Under the pieces are notes generated by a model. The model searched no databases, was not told the DNA's origin, and was given only the letters and a program-made list of their open reading frames with translations. From Rhizorhabdus sp. (GTDB lineage: Bacteria; Pseudomonadota; Alphaproteobacteria; Sphingomonadales; Sphingomonadaceae), in contig SCUQ01000311.1 of NCBI GenBank assembly GCA_004297635.1, positions 1 to 16,554 of the forward strand: a stretch of DNA of 16,554 nt. The letters run 5' to 3'. Numbering within the stretch: position 1 is the stretch's first letter; each line of letters starts with the position of its first letter. Shown here one piece after another: positions 1 to 7,422 of this stretch. The position numbers and the translations under genes are program-made.

Positions 1-2
1 TC

Positions 3-581
3 GGCGGTGGCGGCGGCGGTGGCCGTGGCGGCATGCCGGCCCAGGTCATTGGCGAAGGCAAGGGCGTCGTCAAATTCTTCAACGGCCAGAAGGGTTTCGG
101 CTTCGTCGTTCGCGATGATGGCGGCGAGGATGTGTTCGTTCACATCTCCGCGGTCGAGCAGGCCGGCCTGACCGGCCTGGCCGAGGGCCAGCCGCTCGAG
201 TTCACGCTCGTCGATCGCGGCGGCCGCATCTCCGCGACCGATCTCAAGATCGAGGGCGAGCCGATGCCGGTCGAGGAACGCGCTCCGCGCGAGCCGCGCG
301 AAGGCGGTTTCGGCGGTGCACCGCGTGGCGGACCCGGCGGTGGCGGCCCTTCGCGGCAGCTCACCGGCGAGAAGGCGACCGGCACGGTCAAGTTCTTCAA
401 CGCGATGAAAGGCTTCGGCTTCATCCAGCGCGATGACGGACAGCCCGATGCCTTCGTGCACATCTCGGCGGTCGAACGCGCCGGCATGACCAACCTCAAC
501 GAAGGCGACCGGCTCGAATTCGAGCTGGAGGTCGATCGTCGCGGCAAATATGCTGCGGTGAACCTCACCCCGCTCAGCTGA
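3..581 (+). CDS. Tandem cold-shock-domain protein (5' end outside window)
   Basis: This is a nucleic-acid-binding protein with two cold-shock domains, expected to act in the cytoplasm as an RNA chaperone. Counting from the ATG at position 33, domain 1 spans about residues 7-75 and domain 2 about 113-182. Each carries the RNP1-type motif KGFGF and the RNP2-type motif FVHIS. The linker (about 76-111) is rich in Gly, Pro and Arg and resembles RGG-type RNA-binding tails. The frame stays open to the left edge and encodes mostly glycine with one arginine before that ATG. The true start therefore probably lies upstream of the window, and the ATG at 33 is an internal Met. Double-domain cold-shock proteins are common in alphaproteobacteria. 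A strong hairpin terminator follows within 20 bases. Family assignment is secure; the exact N-terminus cannot be seen. Confidence 0.93.
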   Translation, partial: GGGGGGGRGGMPAQVIGEGKGVVKFFNGQKGFGFVVRDDGGEDVFVHISAVEQAGLTGLAEGQPLEFTLVDRGGRISATDLKIEGEPMPVEERAPREPREGGFGGAPRGGPGGGGPSRQLTGEKATGTVKFFNAMKGFGFIQRDDGQPDAFVHISAVERAGMTNLNEGDRLEFELEVDRRGKYAAVNLTPLS

Positions 582-600
582 TCGGGGCGAAAGCCTGACA

Positions 601-637
601 AAAAAGCCCGGCCTCCCTCGCGGAGGCCGGGCTTTTT
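601..637. terminator. Bidirectional intrinsic terminator between csp gene and msrB
   Basis: A perfect 16-bp inverted repeat (601-616 with 622-637) surrounds a 5-base loop. It is GC-rich in the middle and has an A-run on the left and a T-run on the right. This is the layout of a Rho-independent terminator that works in both directions. It lies between two convergent genes, the cold-shock gene (+) and msrB (-), and probably ends both transcripts. Confidence 0.93.
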
Positions 638-650
638 GCTTGATGGGGGT

Positions 651-1145
651 TCAGGCCGTCTTCGGTACGAATTTCAGCGCGACGCCGTTCATGCAGTAGC
701 GCTTGCCGCTGGGCGGCGGGCCATCGTCGAAGACGTGGCCGAGATGGCCGCCGCACCGGCTGCAGTGCACCTCGGTCCGCGCATAGCCGATCGCATAGTC
801 GGTGGTGGTGCCGACCGCGCGAGGCAGCGGCCGCCAGAAGCTCGGCCAGCCGGTGCCGCTGTTGAACTTGGTCAGCGAGGTGAAAAGCGGCAGATCGCAG
901 CCGGCGCACAGATAGGTGCCGGCGCGGTGCTCCTTGTCGAGCGGGCTGGAAAAGGGCCGTTCGGTCGCCTCATGGCGCAACGTCGCATAGGCTGCCGGGC
1001 TCAACCGCTTTCGCCACTCGGCATCGCTGAGCGCGAAGGCGAAGGTCGGTTTCGCCTTCGGCGCGGAAAAGGCCCGGCCCGCGATGATCGCGGTCACGGC
1101 GGTCGCCATGCCCGCGCCCAGCAATGTCCTGCGATCGATCGTCAC
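651..1145 (-). CDS. msrB: Peptide-methionine (R)-S-oxide reductase, Tat-exported
   Basis: MsrB reduces the R-epimer of methionine sulfoxide in proteins. The 164-residue protein has the zinc-binding CxxC pairs (C80/C83 and C128/C131), the core GTGWPSF and HLGHVFDDG motifs, and the catalytic cysteine in RYCMNG (C151). The N-terminus reads [10 protein letters not shown] followed by a hydrophobic stretch and AFSA. This is a twin-arginine signal, so the enzyme is probably periplasmic. I chose the GTG at 1145 because an AGGAG ribosome site lies 7 bases upstream and because this start puts the RR pair at the N-terminus. An in-frame GTG at 1169 would add eight residues. It is transcribed away from queG and shares a terminator with the cold-shock gene. 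The enzyme family is certain; export is inferred from the signal. Confidence 0.94.
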   Translation of the reverse strand: MTIDRRTLLGAGMATAVTAIIAGRAFSAPKAKPTFAFALSDAEWRKRLSPAAYATLRHEATERPFSSPLDKEHRAGTYLCAGCDLPLFTSLTKFNSGTGWPSFWRPLPRAVGTTTDYAIGYARTEVHCSRCGGHLGHVFDDGPPPSGKRYCMNGVALKFVPKTA

Positions 1146-1289
1146 CGCGCTGCTCCTCGTCCTCCACACATGGAGACGGACTCTATACGCTTCAACCTTG
1201 GCGATAGTTACACAGGCCGGCTCCGCATTCCGGTTCCTCGATCACTCACGCTTTGGCGGTGGCGGACGGAGCGGGTAGGACATGTCGGA
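1146..1289. promoter_or_regulatory. Divergent msrB/queG intergenic region
   Basis: These 144 bases separate two divergent starts and must hold the promoters of both genes, or at least that of msrB. I see a TATAGA-like hexamer on the minus strand near 1182-1187, about 36 bases before the msrB start, but no good -35 partner at the right spacing. No strong operator-like palindrome is visible. The queG leader is weakly defined. Confidence 0.3.
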
Positions 1290-2435
1290 ATGACCGACGC
1301 TTTCACCCTGCGCGAGGAGATCCGCGCCCACGCCCTGTCGCTGGGCTTTGCGGCCTGCGGCTTCGCGCACGCCGACGCGGCGCCCGAGGCGGCCGCGCGG
1401 CTCGACGACTGGCTGGAGGCGGGATCGCACGGATCGATGGACTGGATGGAGGCGCGCAAGGGCGAGCGCGCCCGGCCTCGCGGGCTGTGGCCCGACGCGC
1501 GCAGCCTGATCATGCTCGGCATGAGCTATGCCCCGCGCGAGGATCCGCTGCGGCTGGCGGCGGAACCCGGCATCGGCCGCATCTCCGCCTATGCGCAGGG
1601 CCACGACTATCATGACGTGGTCAAAAAGGCGCTGAAGCACCTTGCCCGCTGGCTGGTCGAGCAGGCGGGCGGCGAACTCAAGGTCTTCGTCGACACCGCA
1701 CCGGTGATGGAAAAGCCGCTGGCGGCGGCGGCGGGGATCGGCTGGCAGGGCAAGCACAGCAATCTGGTTTCGCGGGATCATGGCAGCTGGCTGTTCCTGG
1801 GCGCGATCATGACCAGCCTCGACCTGCCGCCCGACGAAGCCCATGACGACCGCTGCGGCAGCTGCGACGCCTGCCAGACGGCCTGTCCGACCGATGCCTT
1901 CCCCCGGCCCTATGTCGTCGATGCCCGGCGCTGCATCTCCTATCTGACGATCGAGCATAAGGGGCCGATTCCCCAAGAATTCCGCGTGGCGCTCGGCAAT
2001 CGCATCTATGGTTGCGACGATTGCCTGGCGGTCTGTCCGTGGAACAAATTCGCCGAGGCCGCCGCCGCCAACCGCGCCTTCGCCGCGCGGGCCGAGCTGG
2101 CCGCCCCCGAGCTCGCGGATCTGATCGCGATGGACGATGCCGCCTTCCGTGCGATCTTCTCGGGATCGCCGATCAAGCGGATCGGACGCGACCGGATGGT
2201 GCGCAACGCGCTGCTGGCGGCTGGCAATAGTGGGCTGTCGCGGCTGGTTCCGGCCATCGCCTCCCTGCTCGACGATCCCGCGCCGGTCGTTCGGGGTGCC
2301 GCGATCTGGGCGCTCGGCCGGCTCGATCCGGCCCGGTTCGACGCGGAGCGGGCCGCGCGCCGGGCCTGCGAAAAGGATCAGGATGTCGCCGCCGAATGGG
2401 ATGTGGCGATTGCGAAGAGGGCCGTCGCCAGATAA
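1290..2435 (+). CDS. queG: Epoxyqueuosine reductase
   Basis: QueG carries out the last step of queuosine synthesis, reducing epoxyqueuosine to queuosine in the tRNA wobble position with cobalamin and two [4Fe-4S] clusters. The 381-residue length is normal. The conserved block [20 protein letters not shown] is present. Cluster ligands appear as C189-x2-C192-x2-C195-x3-C199-P and C242-x2-C245-x3-C249-P, with a further conserved Cys at 215. The C-terminal ~80 residues are HEAT-like ([13 protein letters not shown]). I chose the ATG at 1290; an ATG at 1282 runs into a stop after three codons. The frame is open far upstream, opposite msrB, but that part does not resemble QueG. The gene probably heads a transcript with the dehydrogenase, 39 bases downstream. 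Confidence 0.95.
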   Translation: MTDAFTLREEIRAHALSLGFAACGFAHADAAPEAAARLDDWLEAGSHGSMDWMEARKGERARPRGLWPDARSLIMLGMSYAPREDPLRLAAEPGIGRISAYAQGHDYHDVVKKALKHLARWLVEQAGGELKVFVDTAPVMEKPLAAAAGIGWQGKHSNLVSRDHGSWLFLGAIMTSLDLPPDEAHDDRCGSCDACQTACPTDAFPRPYVVDARRCISYLTIEHKGPIPQEFRVALGNRIYGCDDCLAVCPWNKFAEAAAANRAFAARAELAAPELADLIAMDDAAFRAIFSGSPIKRIGRDRMVRNALLAAGNSGLSRLVPAIASLLDDPAPVVRGAAIWALGRLDPARFDAERAARRACEKDQDVAAEWDVAIAKRAVAR

Positions 2436-2474
2436 CAGGCCGCGACTCTTATCCTTATTTTCCGGAGCAGCATC

Positions 2475-3347
2475 ATGGTGGACATCGTCGGGGTCGTCGG
2501 CGCGGGGCAGATGGGCGCGGGCATCGCACAGATCGCGGCGCAGGCCGGCATAAAGGTGCTGCTGTCCGACGTCTCGATCGACGTGGCCGCCAAGGGCAAG
2601 GCCGGAATCGTCAAGCAGCTCGACAAGGCGGTCGAGCGCGGCAAGCTCGCCGCCGACCGGCGCGACGCCGCCGCCGCGATGATCGAGCCGGTCGCCGATC
2701 TGGAGCCGATGCGCGCCGCCGACATCATCATCGAGGCCGCCACCGAGCGCGAGGCGGTCAAGCGCACCATCTTCGAGAATATCGGCAAGGTGCTAGCGCC
2801 GACCGCGATCCTCGCCACCAACACCTCGTCGATCTCGATCACCCGGCTGGCCCAGGCGACGACCGATCCGGAGCGGTTCATCGGCATGCACTTCTTCAAT
2901 CCGGTGCCGCTGATGCCGCTGCTCGAACTGATCAAGGGCCTCGCTACCGGGTCGGCCGCCGTCGAGGCGGCCGAGGCCTTCGGCCGCAAGACCGGCAAGA
3001 CCACGATTCTCGCCACCGACAGCCCCGGCTTCGTCGTCAACCGCATCCTGCTGCCACTGCTCAACGAGGCGGCCTTCGCGGCGGGCGAGCGCCTTGCGTC
3101 GATCCCCGACATCGATGCCGGCATGAAGCTCGGCTGCGGGCATCCGATGGGGCCGCTCGTGCTGGCCGACATGATCGGCCTCGATACGATCGTCGAGGTG
3201 CTGCGGGTGTTCCAGGCAGATTTCGGCGATCCCAAATATCGCCCGGCACCGATCCTGCTGAAGATGGTCGAGGCCGGCTGGCTCGGCCGCAAGGCCGGCA
3301 AGGGCTTCTACGACTATTCGGGCGAGACGCCGGTACCGAGCTTCTGA
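2475..3347 (+). CDS. 3-hydroxybutyryl-CoA dehydrogenase
   Basis: This NAD(P)-dependent 3-hydroxyacyl-CoA dehydrogenase of the short, single-function type oxidises 3-hydroxybutyryl-CoA or reduces acetoacetyl-CoA in beta-oxidation or butyrate/PHB-linked metabolism. At 290 residues it matches the Hbd/PaaH size. The Rossmann motif GAGQMGAG is at 9-16. Active-site elements are TNTSS (115-119), the catalytic His in MHFFNP (H139), Asn142 and Glu151 of the His-Glu pair. The C-terminal helical domain ends with the typical [16 protein letters not shown] ribosome site lies 7 bases before the ATG. The DUF952 gene begins on its stop codon. There is no hydratase or thiolase beside it, so the exact pathway (butyrate, phenylacetate or PHB) cannot be fixed; hbd and paaH are both possible names. 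Confidence 0.94.
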   Translation: MVDIVGVVGAGQMGAGIAQIAAQAGIKVLLSDVSIDVAAKGKAGIVKQLDKAVERGKLAADRRDAAAAMIEPVADLEPMRAADIIIEAATEREAVKRTIFENIGKVLAPTAILATNTSSISITRLAQATTDPERFIGMHFFNPVPLMPLLELIKGLATGSAAVEAAEAFGRKTGKTTILATDSPGFVVNRILLPLLNEAAFAAGERLASIPDIDAGMKLGCGHPMGPLVLADMIGLDTIVEVLRVFQADFGDPKYRPAPILLKMVEAGWLGRKAGKGFYDYSGETPVPSF

Positions 3348-3694
3348 TGGCGGACGCGGTCGCCTATAAGATATTGCTCGGCCCCGAGATCGCCGCGCTG
3401 GAGGCCGATGGCCGCTTCGCCGGTGCGCCGGTCGACCTGGCCGACGGCTATATCCACATGTCGACCGCGGCCCAGCTCGACGAGACGGTGGCGAAGCATT
3501 TCGCCGGCCAGGACGACCTCCACATCGTCGCGGTCGACCTGTCGGTGCTGGGCGAGGCGCTGGCCTGGGAGGCGTCGCGCGGGGGCGCCCTGTTCCCGCA
3601 CCTCTATGGCGCGCTGACATTGGACGCGGTCATCGCTTATGGGCCGCTGGAGCGCGAAGACGACGGATCGATCCGGCTGCCGGTGGCGGGCTAG
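3347..3694 (+). CDS. DUF952 family protein
   Basis: This 115-residue protein shows the hallmarks of the DUF952 family: an early YKI, the block DLADGYIHMSTAAQL, HFAGQDDLHIVAVD, and the late WE.SRGGALFPHLYG segment. DUF952 has no firmly known biochemical role. Its conserved His, Arg and acidic residues suggest a small enzyme or ligand-binding fold, but that is inference. Its ATG overlaps the last base of the dehydrogenase stop (TGATG), so translation is probably coupled. The frame is open upstream inside the dehydrogenase gene, but only this segment looks like the family. It converges on panC with only two bases between the stop codons and no room for a dedicated terminator. Confidence 0.88.
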   Translation: MADAVAYKILLGPEIAALEADGRFAGAPVDLADGYIHMSTAAQLDETVAKHFAGQDDLHIVAVDLSVLGEALAWEASRGGALFPHLYGALTLDAVIAYGPLEREDDGSIRLPVAG

Positions 3695-3696
3695 CC

Positions 3697-4536
3697 TTAG
3701 CCCACCGCCAGATTGTCGATCAGCCGGGTCCGCCCGAGCTTCGCCGCGGCGAGCAGGCGCGCCGCGCCTTCCAGCCGCTCGATCGGTTCCAGGGTGGCGG
3801 CATCGACCAGCGCTATATAGTCGATCGGCTCGAACCCAGCCTCGCGTAGCCTTGCGACCGCCGCGTCGAGCGCGGCCCGGACCTCGTCGCCGCGCTCGAT
3901 GGCGGCCTTCGCCTCGCCCAGCGCACGCGGCAGGGCGCGGGCGGCGACCCGTTCCTCGGGCGTCAGATAGGCGTTGCGCGAGGAGAGGGCGAGGCCGTCA
4001 TCGTCGCGCTGGGTCGGCACCCCGACAATCTCGATGTCGATGTCGAGATCGGCGGTAAAGCGGCGGATCACCGCCAGCTGCTGATAATCCTTCTCGCCGA
4101 ACAGGGCGATGTCGGGCTTCACCTGCTGGAACAGCTTCGTGACCACCGTCGCCACCCCGGCGAAATGGCCGGGCCGGGCGGCACCGTCCCAGCGTCCGCT
4201 CACTCCGTCGACGCTGACGGTCGTGGCAAAGCCGTTGGGGTACATGGCGGCGACATCCGGCGCCCACAGCAACGCCGCGCCCGCCGCTTCGAGCAGCGCG
4301 ACATCGGCGGCCTCCCGGCGTGGATAAGCGTCGAGATCCTCGTTCGGGCCGAACTGCGTCGGGTTGACGAAGATCGAGACGACGACCTGGCAGCCCTTCG
4401 ACCGGGCAGCGTCGACCAGCGCGATATGGCCGGCATGGAGCGCCCCCATGGTCGGCACCAGCGCGACCCGCTCGCCACTTATCCTCAGATTTGCGACTGC
4501 GTGCCGCAGATCGGCTATGTTCCGGACGATATCCAC
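3697..4536 (-). CDS. panC: Pantothenate synthetase (pantoate--beta-alanine ligase)
   Basis: PanC joins pantoate and beta-alanine with ATP via a pantoyl-adenylate intermediate, the last step of vitamin B5 and CoA-precursor synthesis. It is 279 residues, the normal size. Diagnostic motifs are PTMGALHAGH (28-37, the HIGH-like nucleotide site), SIFVNPTQFGPNEDL (54-68), PGHFAGVATVV (122-132), FGEKDYQQL (146-154) and GLALSSRN (181-188). The start is a GTG at 4536 with a weakly placed AAAGGGG upstream. No alternative start lies near before Met30, which is already inside the active-site motif. It diverges from mipZ across 83 bases. panB is not in the window. Confidence 0.97.
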   Translation of the reverse strand: MDIVRNIADLRHAVANLRISGERVALVPTMGALHAGHIALVDAARSKGCQVVVSIFVNPTQFGPNEDLDAYPRREAADVALLEAAGAALLWAPDVAAMYPNGFATTVSVDGVSGRWDGAARPGHFAGVATVVTKLFQQVKPDIALFGEKDYQQLAVIRRFTADLDIDIEIVGVPTQRDDDGLALSSRNAYLTPEERVAARALPRALGEAKAAIERGDEVRAALDAAVARLREAGFEPIDYIALVDAATLEPIERLEGAARLLAAAKLGRTRLIDNLAVG

Positions 4537-4619
4537 CGACTATATGCCCCTTTCAGTGGAAGCTCCTTGAACAAGCCCGGCCGCGCGATCAAGCGCGGTG
4601 CGGTAAAGGGAATGGAAGA
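4537..4619. promoter_or_regulatory. Divergent panC/mipZ intergenic region
   Basis: This short divergent region (83 bases) should contain promoters for both genes. A ribosome site AAAGGGA (4605-4611) lies 8 bases before a TTG and decides the mipZ start; the ATG at 4612 gives only an 8-codon frame. A TATAGT hexamer reads toward panC at 4544-4539, but it sits too close to the GTG start to be a normal -10 box. Confidence 0.4.
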
Positions 4620-5435
4620 TTGTCGCACGCGCATCTGATCACCTTCGCCAATGAAAAAGGGGGGTCGGGCAAGTCGACCACCTCGGTCCATGTCGCGGTG
4701 GCGCTGGCCGCTGCCGGCAAGCGGGTTGCGGCGATCGACCTCGATACCCGCCAGCGCACCCTGGCCCGTTACCTCGAAAACCGGGTGGCGACCCAGCAGC
4801 GCAGCGGCATCCCGCTTCCCACCCCGGCCTTCGAGACCTTCGACACCGCCCGCGGCCATCTGCTCGATGACCTGATCAATGGCTTTGCCGCCGACCATGA
4901 CGTCATCGTCATCGACACGCCGGGCCGCGATGACGAGCATGCCCGCGCCGCGATCGTCCGCGCCGACACGCTCGTCACCCCGATCAACGACAGCTTCGTC
5001 GATCTCGATCTGATCGGCCAGGTCGATCCCGATACCTTCAAGATCCGCCGCCCGAGCTTCTATGCCGAACTGGTATGGGAAGCCCGCAAGACACGCGGCC
5101 GGATCGATGGCGGCACGGTCGACTGGGTGCTGCTGCGCAACCGCCTCCAGCATCTCGAGGCGCGCAACATGCGCCGGGTCGCCGATGCCATGCAGGATCT
5201 CGCCAAGCGTGTCGGCTTCCGGGTCATTCCCGGCCTGTCGGAGCGCGTCATCTATCGCGAGCTCTTTCCCAAGGGGCTGACCCTGCTCGACCTGAAGGCG
5301 ATCGGCAGCGACGCCGGCATCGGCCATGTCGCCGCCCGGCAGGAGCTGCGCGAGATGGTGGCCGGGCTGGCGCTGTCGCAATGGCCCCAGCATCAGGCGC
5401 CGGACGAGGCACCCAGCAAGGCGGTTGCCGGGTGA
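4620..5435 (+). CDS. mipZ: MipZ-type ParA-family division-plane positioning ATPase
   Basis: The 271-residue ParA/MinD-superfamily ATPase closely resembles Caulobacter MipZ (~276 residues). MipZ binds the ParB-marked origin and inhibits FtsZ near the poles, so the septum forms at mid-cell. Visible motifs: deviant Walker A NEKGGSGKST (11-20, with the signature Lys13 and Lys18), AIDLDTRQRT, the Walker B-like VIVIDTPG, and the MipZ-specific blocks TPINDSFVDLDLIGQVDP, DWVLLRNRL, EARNMRRV, RVIYRELFPKGLTLLDL and HVAARQELR. The start is an unusual TTG backed by AAAGGGA 8 bases upstream; no in-frame ATG or GTG is near. Its last codons overlap the J-domain gene by four bases. The identification rests on whole-length recalled similarity and is strong. 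Confidence 0.93.
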   Translation: MSHAHLITFANEKGGSGKSTTSVHVAVALAAAGKRVAAIDLDTRQRTLARYLENRVATQQRSGIPLPTPAFETFDTARGHLLDDLINGFAADHDVIVIDTPGRDDEHARAAIVRADTLVTPINDSFVDLDLIGQVDPDTFKIRRPSFYAELVWEARKTRGRIDGGTVDWVLLRNRLQHLEARNMRRVADAMQDLAKRVGFRVIPGLSERVIYRELFPKGLTLLDLKAIGSDAGIGHVAARQELREMVAGLALSQWPQHQAPDEAPSKAVAG

Positions 5436-5824
5436 TCCTGCTGCTGCTGGCGGCCGCCGGGGTCGCCTGGTGGTATTGGGGGCGCCATCTGTCCCGCCCG
5501 CAGCTGATCGCGGCCGCCTCCGCGCTCGCCGGCGCCTTCCTTGCGCTGCGTGGCGCCTGGGCGGTGGCGATCCCGCTGTTCCTGCCCGGCATCTGGCTGC
5601 TCGTCCAGCAACAGGGCCTCGTCGGCGGCGCCGCCCCGGCGATGGACAGCGCCGAAGCGCGCCGCGTGCTCGGCGTCGGGCCGGATGCCGATCCAGAGGC
5701 GATCCGCGCCGCGCATCGCCGGCTGGTGGCGAAGGTCCATCCCGATCAGGGCGGCTCGGCCGAACTGGCAAGCCGGGTCAATGCGGCGCGCGATATATTG
5801 CTGGCGGAACTGGCGAGGCGCTAA
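5432..5824 (+). CDS. Membrane-anchored J-domain protein (Tim14/Pam18-like)
   Basis: This 130-residue protein has two or three hydrophobic N-terminal segments (about 1-17, 24-40, 44-58) and a C-terminal J-domain (about 74-130) with the essential HPD triad at 103-105 in AKVHPDQGG. J-domains stimulate the ATPase of Hsp70/DnaK. Membrane anchor plus a short C-terminal J-domain is the layout of mitochondrial Tim14/Pam18 and its alphaproteobacterial relatives. A role in recruiting DnaK to the inner membrane is an inference. It lacks the Gly/Phe and zinc-finger regions of full DnaJ. The start is a GTG forming a GTGA overlap with the mipZ stop, so it is probably translationally coupled to mipZ. Confidence 0.88.
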   Translation: MILLLLAAAGVAWWYWGRHLSRPQLIAAASALAGAFLALRGAWAVAIPLFLPGIWLLVQQQGLVGGAAPAMDSAEARRVLGVGPDADPEAIRAAHRRLVAKVHPDQGGSAELASRVNAARDILLAELARR

Positions 5825-5838
5825 CATGGTTCTGATCT

Positions 5839-5860
5839 CCCCTCCCTTGAAGCGGAGGGG
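5839..5860. repeat. Small intergenic hairpin upstream of pgmG
   Basis: A 7-bp inverted repeat (5839-5845 with 5854-5860) surrounds an 8-base loop and is followed by CTTTAT. It lies in the 63-base gap between the J-domain gene and pgmG. It could be a weak terminator or attenuator, or a member of a dispersed hairpin family. The short T-run makes strong termination doubtful. Confidence 0.4.
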
Positions 5861-5887
5861 CTTTATCCTGTTCTCACGGAGGCTTTC

Positions 5888-7270
5888 TTGACCCATATCT
5901 TCAACCCGACCTCGCTGCGCGAATATGACATCCGCGGGATCGTGGGGAAGACGCTGGGTCCCGCCGATGCCTATGCCATCGGTCGCGGTTTCGCGACCCA
6001 TGTCCGGCGCGAGGGCGGCACGCGCGTCGCGGTCGGCTGGGATGGGCGGGTGTCCTCCGAATCCCTGCGCGACGAACTGATCCGGGGGCTCACCGCCAGC
6101 GGCGTCGATGTCGTCCGCACCGGCCTTGGTCCGACGCCGATGCTCTATTTCGCCGAGGCGACGTTGGAGGTGGACGGCGGCATCCAGATCACCGGCAGCC
6201 ACAATCCGGCCGACTATAACGGCTTCAAGATGGTGCTTCACCACAAGCCGTTCTTCGCCGATTCGATCCAGTCGATCGGCCGCATGGCTGCCGAAGGCGC
6301 CTGGGACGATGGCGCCGGCACGGTCAGCGATGCCGACATCGAGGATCTCTATGTCGACCGGCTGGTGCAGGATTTCAAAGGTGGCGCATTCCGGATCGGC
6401 TGGGACAACGGCAATGGCGCCGGCGGCCGCATCCTCGAGAAACTGGTGAAGCGCCTGCCCGGCGAACATCATGTCCTCTATGCCGAAATCGACGGCAGCT
6501 TCCCGCACCATCATCCCGATCCGACCGAGGAGAAGAACCTCGCCGACCTCAAGGCGCTGGTCGCGGAGAAGCAGCTCGACTTCGGCATCGCCTTCGACGG
6601 CGATGCCGACCGGATCGGCGCGATCGACGGGCTAGGCCGGGTGGTGTGGGGCGATCAGATCCTCTCGATCCTGGCCGAGCCGGTGCTCCGGGACGTGCCC
6701 GGCGGCACGATCATTGCCGATGTGAAGGCCAGCCAGGCGCTGTTCGACCGGGTTGCCGAGCTGGGCGGCACGCCATGCATGTGGAAGACCGGCCATAGCC
6801 TGATCAAGGTGAAGATGGCGGAGACCGACAGCCCGCTCGCCGGTGAGATGTCGGGCCACATCTTCTTCAAGCATCGCTGGTATGGTTTTGATGACGCGCT
6901 CTATTCGGCGGTGCGGCTGATCGAGGCGGTGAGCGAGCTGGGCGGATCGATGACCGCGCTCAAGGATCGGATGCCGAAGCTGGTCAACACGCCCGAGCTG
7001 CGCTTCCAGGTCGACGAGAGCCGCAAGTTCAAGGTGGTCGAGGAGGTTCTGGAGCGGCTCGCCGCGAGCGGCGCCGATGTCGACCGCACCGATGGCGCCC
7101 GGGTCAACACCCCCGACGGCTGGTGGCTGCTGCGTGCGTCGAACACGCAGGACGTTCTGGTCGCCCGCGCCGAGGCGAAGGACCAGCCGGCGCTGGACCG
7201 GCTGCTTGCGCAGATCGACGAACAGCTGGCGGCATCGGGCCTCGAGCGCGGCCCGCAGGCGGGGCATTGA
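5888..7270 (+). CDS. pgmG: Phosphomannomutase/phosphoglucomutase
   Basis: This alpha-D-phosphohexomutase interconverts hexose 6- and 1-phosphates (mannose and glucose), feeding GDP-mannose, UDP-glucose and dTDP-rhamnose for exopolysaccharide or LPS. The 460-residue protein has all four domain signatures: the phosphoserine loop ITGSHNP with Ser104, the Mg site DGDADR (D237, D239, D241), the sugar-specificity loop GEMSGH (319-324) and the phosphate-binding RASNT (416-420). It matches the AlgC/PgmG class. The start is a TTG with GGAGG 6 bases upstream; no ATG or GTG fits better. The symbol pgmG follows the dual-specificity enzyme of the gellan producer Sphingomonas elodea; manB or algC would be equivalent labels. 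It lies 63 bases after the J-domain gene, perhaps in the same transcript. Confidence 0.94.
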   Translation: MTHIFNPTSLREYDIRGIVGKTLGPADAYAIGRGFATHVRREGGTRVAVGWDGRVSSESLRDELIRGLTASGVDVVRTGLGPTPMLYFAEATLEVDGGIQITGSHNPADYNGFKMVLHHKPFFADSIQSIGRMAAEGAWDDGAGTVSDADIEDLYVDRLVQDFKGGAFRIGWDNGNGAGGRILEKLVKRLPGEHHVLYAEIDGSFPHHHPDPTEEKNLADLKALVAEKQLDFGIAFDGDADRIGAIDGLGRVVWGDQILSILAEPVLRDVPGGTIIADVKASQALFDRVAELGGTPCMWKTGHSLIKVKMAETDSPLAGEMSGHIFFKHRWYGFDDALYSAVRLIEAVSELGGSMTALKDRMPKLVNTPELRFQVDESRKFKVVEEVLERLAASGADVDRTDGARVNTPDGWWLLRASNTQDVLVARAEAKDQPALDRLLAQIDEQLAASGLERGPQAGH

Positions 7271-7299
7271 ACCGCCCTCTCCTGCCAGTCCATCCAGGT

Positions 7300-7407
7300 C
7301 CGCTCATCCTGAGGAGCCGTTGAGCGGAGGCGAAGCCGTCGTCGAAATGGCGTCTCGAAGGATTCTTCGAGACGGGCCTTCGCCAAGCCCAGTCCATCCT
7401 AAGGATG
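7300..7407. repeat. Multi-hairpin intergenic repeat element
   Basis: This stretch of about 108 bases is built from nested and serial inverted repeats: a 7-bp pair (7300-7306 with 7321-7327) enclosing the near-palindrome TCCTGAGGA; a perfect 10-bp hairpin (7351-7360 with 7365-7374) with a 4-base loop; GGCGAAGCC (7329-7337) matching GGCCTTCGCC (7375-7384) in inverted form with one extra base; and a terminal palindrome around CATCCTAAGGATG (7395-7407). I recall very similar sequence between genes in other sphingomonad genomes, so I read it as a dispersed REP- or MITE-like element. It could also end the pgmG transcript. Confidence 0.75.
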
Positions 7408-7422
7408 CGCGGAGAGGGTTTG

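Noticed and set aside
636..1289. Long in-frame upstream extension of queG across msrB
   Set aside because: It lies antisense to msrB, has no similarity to QueG, and QueG length is normal from 1290.
2396..3346. In-frame upstream extension of the DUF952 frame through the dehydrogenase gene
   Set aside because: It is an out-of-frame reading of the dehydrogenase with Arg-rich composition; only 3347-3694 matches DUF952.
4539..4544. TATAGT on the minus strand as a panC -10 box
   Set aside because: Transcription would begin at or after the GTG start codon, and no -35 hexamer is at the right distance.
4515..5771. 418-codon minus-strand open frame opposite mipZ and the J-domain gene
   Set aside because: The plus strand encodes a full-length MipZ and a J-domain. 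The minus frame is Arg/Ala/Gly-rich, matches no family, and long antisense frames are expected in high-GC DNA.
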